From NCBI RefSeq assembly GCF_932526225.1, contig NC_064039.1:496001-560000 (forward strand): DNA of 64,000 nt, read 5' to 3'. This document shows, one piece after another, positions 60,280-64,000 of this stretch (position 1 is its first letter; every line of letters starts with the position of its first letter). The notes beneath the pieces are model-generated. The model had not been told where the DNA came from. It did not search any database and saw only the letters and a list, made by a program, of their open reading frames with translations. Origin of the DNA: Nematostella vectensis. Taxonomy: Eukaryota; Cnidaria; Anthozoa; Actiniaria; Edwardsiidae. The position numbers were made by a program, and so were the translations under genes.

Positions 60280-63200
60280 ATGAACGTCATTATTGGAACT
60301 TTTGCTTTCGTGTGTCTTTCCCTTCCATTGTACCTCGGTGAGTAAAATATGTATGATTCACTAGAACTATATCAAAAGGCTTTGATACTGTATGTGTGAT
60401 TTACTTACTTAGTTAACCCGGAGGGGGACACTCCTTTAAAAATAGACGGGGATGGTCGTTTGCAAAATGAAAGGGATAGCAATTTGGGTGTGGTCAACAG
60501 CAATTCTTACCCCTAAGAGATGGCACATTACCCCTAAGAGATGGCACATTACCCCTAAGAGATGGCACATTACCCCTAAGAGATGGCGCATTACCCCTAA
60601 GAGATGGCACATTACCCCTAAGAGATGGCACATTACCCCTAAGAGATGGCACATTACCCCTAAGAGATGGCGCATTACCCCTAAGAGATGGCACATTACC
60701 CCTAAGAGATGGCGCATTACCCCTAAGAGATGGCGCATTACCCCTAAGAGATGGCGCATTACCCCTAAGAGATGGCGCATTACCCCTAAGAGATGGCGCA
60801 TTACCCCTAAGAGATGGCGCATTACCCCTAAGAGATGGCGCATTACCCCTAAGAGATGGCGCATTACCCCTAAGAGATGGCGCATTACCCCTAAGAGATG
60901 GCGCATTTGGCGTAGGCACAACTATTAGCTACAGGCGGAATTTTAGTTTAGCAGAATCGAGAGAATCCCAAGGGATAGCAGTTGGTAGAGTTTTTCACCC
61001 CGAAGATACAACGATAATCCCCGTCTTTTGTTTTACTTTTATGGAGAGTCCCCCTCCAAACCGGGTTTATAAATCAACTAGATTGAGTCATTTTGCTAGT
61101 TATTTCTAATAAATCAACTAGGTTGAGTCATTTTGCCAGTTATTTCTCGTTCTTGCCTCCTGCCATTCACCAGTCTTGCATAACGATACGTCATTCTACA
61201 TATATATATTTATTTTTACAGGAGAAGCCCGAAGTTTGGTCAGGCGGGATGTGCCGCCAATAGGTGAGGCTATTCGTGTGTGTCAGCAGGACTTCGTGTT
61301 AGCGAGTCATATGACTCCCATTTAATGATTTTTCTCATGTTTTGCGGTGCTCACCTAACGAGTCAATTACATGTCACATTTATTTCATTTTGTTTTATTT
61401 ATTTTTCTTTTGCTTTAGCACTTCCGGTAAACTTGTCAGCGAAATACAACTTGACCACTACTGCCATCCCTGTCACGACAGCGACGACGACGACAACACC
61501 AGGTGCGTTATCACGTGATAAACTGTGTCACATGATATGACAAATCCATCACGTGCGTTATCACGTGATAAACTGTGTCACATGATATGACAAATCCATC
61601 ACGTGCGTTATCACGCGATAAACTATGTCACATGATATGACAAATCCATGAGGTGTGTTATCACGTGATGAACTGTGTCACATGATATGACAAATCCATG
61701 AGGTGTGTTATCACGTGATAAACTGACCCTTCATTTCATTGATCGGTTCAAGTTATCCTTTTAAGGATTGACGGGAAGGGATCCTTCATTCCATTGATTG
61801 GTTCGAGTTATCCCTTTTAGGGTTGATTGGATTGAACCCTTCATTTCATTGATCGTTCGAGTTATCCCTTTTAGGATTGATTGGATTCAACCCTTCATTT
61901 CATTGATCGGTTCAAGTTATCCTTTTAAGGATTGACGGGAAGGGATCCTTCATTCCATCGATTGGTTCGAGTTATCCCTTTTAGGATTGATTGGATTGAA
62001 CCCTTCATTTCATTGATCGTTCGAGTTATCCCTTTTAGGATTGATTGGATTCAACCCTTCATTTCATTGATCGGTTCAAGTTATCCTTTTAAGGATTGAC
62101 GGGAAGGGATCCTTCATTCCATCGATTGGTTCGAGTTATCCCTTTTAGGATTGATTGGATTGAACCCTTCATTTCATTGATCGGTTCAAGTTATCCCTTT
62201 TAGATTTGATGCGATGGGATCCTTCATTTCAATGATCGGTTAGAATTGACGGGATGTGACCCTTGTTTTTATTTTTCGGTTTGGGTTTTTTGTTTATCTA
62301 TCATCAGGCATCGTAGTCCTATCATGGAGACTTAAAACCTTTTCTTTGGCTTTGCAGAAACCTCCAAAGATAAGTCCAGCAAAAAAGATAGTGATGTGAA
62401 AATAGTTCATGAGTCTCATCCCAATCCTCCAGTGCCTACTCCTCCGAACTTTTCCAAGGATGAAATGACCCTTAAACCGGAAGCGACTGTCAAACCGGAA
62501 GTGACTCTTAAACAGGAAACGACTATTCAAGCTACAACAGCGACCACAGCGCGTCGCTCAGATATGACAACAAAACCATCCAAAGATGCAAAGAAGCAAG
62601 TTGAAGAATATGGCTTCAGCGATAAGTACCTAGGTATCATAACTTACATAAGATATACCAAATGCTGGTAATCGACTTTAAAAAAAATTTCGTCACGATT
62701 GTTACGAATTCGTCAGAGGGGGAATCCAGATTTTGGGCCTTTTTTTGTTACAAGGTACATATACTATTGAAGGTGCAGCGCTCTCACTGAATAAATAATT
62801 GGAGTGTCACGGAACGCTCCTATCAGTCAGTCAGTCAGTCAGTCAGTCAGTCAGTCAGTCAGTCAGTCAGTCAGTCAGTCAGTCAGTCAGTCAGTCAGTC
62901 AGTCACTCAGTCAGTCAGTCAGTCAGTCACTCAGTCAGTCACTCAGTCAGTCACTCAGTCAGTCACTCAGTCAGTCACTCAGTTGCCCTCCCACGCACTT
63001 CCCTGGTGGCTTATTACCCTCCGCTCACCTATTACTAAAGCAGGGGTGGATACTTTCCTTAACTTTGCCATCGTGAGAATAACTTACTAATGGTTCTTTA
63101 TTTACTTTTGCAGCCTCCCAAAATAGGTTTGCTGTGCGCCGTAATGTCATATTTGATGTCGTTGGTGGTGACTCCATGGGTAAGATCTTGGGAATGGGTA

Positions 63201-63845
63201 ACGCCATGGGTAAGATCTTGGGCATGGGTAACGCCATGGGTAAGATCTTGGGAATGGGTAACGCCATGGGTAAGATCATCGGAATGGGTAATGGCACTGG
63301 TAGATTTTGGGAATAGGTCACGCCATGGGTAAGATTTTGGGAACGGGTAACGCCACGGCTAAGATCTTGAATGGGTAACGCCATGAGTAAGATCATCGGA
63401 ATGGGTAATGCCATGGATATGATCTTGGGAATGGGTCACGCCATGAGTAAGATCTTGGAAATGGGTCACGCCATGGGTAAGATCTTGGAAATGGGTCACG
63501 CCATGGGTAAGATCTTGGAAATGGGTCACGCCATGAGTAAGATCATCGGAATGGGAAACGCCATAGGTAAGATCTTGAATGGGTAACGCCATGAGTAAGA
63601 TCATCGGAATGGGAAACGCGATGGGTAAGATCTTGGAATTGGGTCACGCCATGAGTAAGATCTTGGAAATGGGTCACGCCATGGGTATATTTTGGGATCG
63701 CGAGTGGGTAACCATGAGATTTAGAATGGAGAAAAATCTTGGGATCTTAGTCTCTGTTTTGTTGATATTTTTTACTTTTATTTCCACAGCCTTCAGTAAC
63801 TATAACGTGCTTAGTAAGCAAGAAATCTCTTTCCCTGAAAATTGA
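60280..63845 (+). CDS. Six-exon secreted Thr/Lys/Pro-rich protein, all introns phase 1
   Basis: Exons inferred from frame and splice signals: 60280-60337, 61222-61263, 61419-61502, 62358-62633, 63114-63179, 63790-63845. The total is 582 nt (193 residues plus TGA). Every intron starts GT, ends AG after a pyrimidine tract, and interrupts after codon base 1. Exon 1 is a signal peptide (MNVIIGTFAFVCLSLPLYL). Exon 2 has a dibasic site (SLVRRDVPP). Exon 3 is a Thr run (mucin-like). Exon 4 is Lys/Pro/Thr-rich with a K-P/Q-E-x-T repeat and another RR. Exon 5 has AVRRNVIFDVVGGDSM. Exon 6 ends SFPEN. There is no Cys after the signal peptide. It may be a processed precursor or an extracellular-matrix protein; family not recognised. 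Introns 1, 3, 4 and 5 carry tandem repeats. Confidence 0.8.
60510..60907. repeat. 21-bp minisatellite in intron 1
   Basis: About 19 copies of CCCCTAAGAGATGGCGCATT plus A. Two variants (GGCACA and GGCGCA) are arranged three A then one G at the left and are nearly all G at the right. Since 21 is a multiple of three and the unit lacks stops in several frames, long artificial open frames arise on both strands. Confidence 0.98.
61503..61728. repeat. 50-bp tandem repeat beginning at the intron 3 donor
   Basis: Units start at 61503, 61553, 61603, 61653 and (partial) 61703. Each begins GTGCGTTA or GTGTGTTA and contains the palindrome TATCACGTGATA, or a variant, with a CACGTG E-box, then GTGTCACATGATATGAC. 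The first unit starts exactly at the exon 3 splice donor (CCAG then GTGCGT). Confidence 0.95.
61729..62240. repeat. 164-bp higher-order repeat in intron 3
   Basis: About 55-bp subunits of the form CCCTTCATTTCATTGATCGG then TTCAAGTTATCC are grouped in threes. The marker GGTTCAAGTTATCCTTTTAA recurs near 61741, 61905 and 62069, a spacing of 164 bp. The last subunits near 62200 are degenerate. Confidence 0.92.
62823..62983. repeat. (CAGT)n microsatellite in intron 4
   Basis: About 40 tetranucleotide units. In the right half some units are CACT, alternating regularly, which makes a 12-16-bp secondary periodicity (CAGTCAGTCACT). Confidence 0.97.
63172..63705. repeat. About 30-bp minisatellite containing the exon 5 splice donor
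   Basis: About 18 units of the form CATGGGTAAGATCTTGGGAA then TGGGTAACGC, the later units slightly shorter or diverged. The annotated exon 5 donor (ATGG then GTAAGA at 63180) lies in the first unit. Identical CATGGGTAAGATC donors recur exactly 30 nt apart in the next three units (exon ends 63179, 63209, 63239, 63269). Confidence 0.95.
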
Positions 63846-64000
63846 TGATAAAGATGCCTCGAGATGAATATCCCCAAGAAAACACCATAATAATAAGCAA
63901 TGTATACATACATATATATATACAGGTACAAGAATGTACAGGCTCTGGATTTTGTATAAACATAAATCATTTAAAAATGATACCAAAATTTAACTCGGGT
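63846..64000. other. 3' flank of the six-exon gene
   Basis: AT-rich with a short (AT)n tract at about 63911-63920. No canonical AATAAA is visible before the window ends, so the transcript end may lie outside. Confidence 0.5.

Noticed and set aside
60436..60928. Long open frames with TPKRWHI/TPKRWRI, HLLGVMR or APSLRGN repeats
   Set aside because: They are produced on both strands by the 21-bp minisatellite, whose unit is divisible by three and lacks stops; the stretch lies in intron 1.
62799..63076. SVSQ-repeat open frames
   Set aside because: Direct translation of the (CAGT)n microsatellite in intron 4.

Overview
The window looks like nuclear DNA of an early-branching animal, most likely a cnidarian such as an anthozoan; this is inference. 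The support is AT-rich intergenic DNA, a LINE with an L1-type ORF1 and a PHD finger before its endonuclease, a Maverick/Polinton (adintovirus-like) element, and animal-type secreted and membrane-protein genes. There are no bacterial operons, CRISPR arrays or rRNA genes.

Layout. (1) 1-4716: a minus-strand LINE relic (ORF1, PHD finger, EEP endonuclease), split by about 3 kb of unrecognised sequence. (2) 4731-44640: an array of at least 26 copies of an about 891-bp composite repeat. Each full unit carries two tRNA-like moieties pointing away from each other. Three insertions sit in the array: a 783-bp terminal-inverted-repeat (TIR) element with a 9-bp target duplication (5048-5830), the 11.6-kb Polinton-like provirus (about 7415-19026), and a 928-bp TIR element carrying a signal-peptide-like micro-ORF (25557-26484). 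Part of the array (29.4-35.0 kb) is a near-identical tandem duplication with a 2,674-bp period. (3) 44641-64000: low-repeat DNA with four convincing host genes. Two are intronless Cys-rich type I membrane proteins (47242-48444 minus; 57036-57761 plus). One is an intronless membrane adaptor with PPxY motifs (53981-54427 minus). One is a six-exon secreted protein (60280-63845 plus) in which every intron is phase 1 and four of five introns contain tandem repeats.

The Polinton-like element has a minus-strand set read from right to left: two small ORFs, protein-primed DNA polymerase B, chromodomain integrase, minor capsid-like, major capsid-like, a small virion-type protein, adenain-like protease, then two small ORFs. 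A plus-strand set on the left arm encodes a DUF4326-RING protein with a small ORF before it and an acidic-tailed ORF after it. Polymerase, integrase and protease catalytic motifs are still readable, but almost every larger gene carries stops or frameshifts. The right terminus is missing and no packaging ATPase is visible. It is a dead or dying provirus.

The most unusual observations are: the secreted gene whose 5' splice sites have been amplified as minisatellites, with extra donors exactly 30 nt apart that would add 10-residue repeats in frame; the DUF4326-RING fusion and ATGA stop/start overlaps in the Polinton; and the satellite unit with divergent tRNA-like heads.
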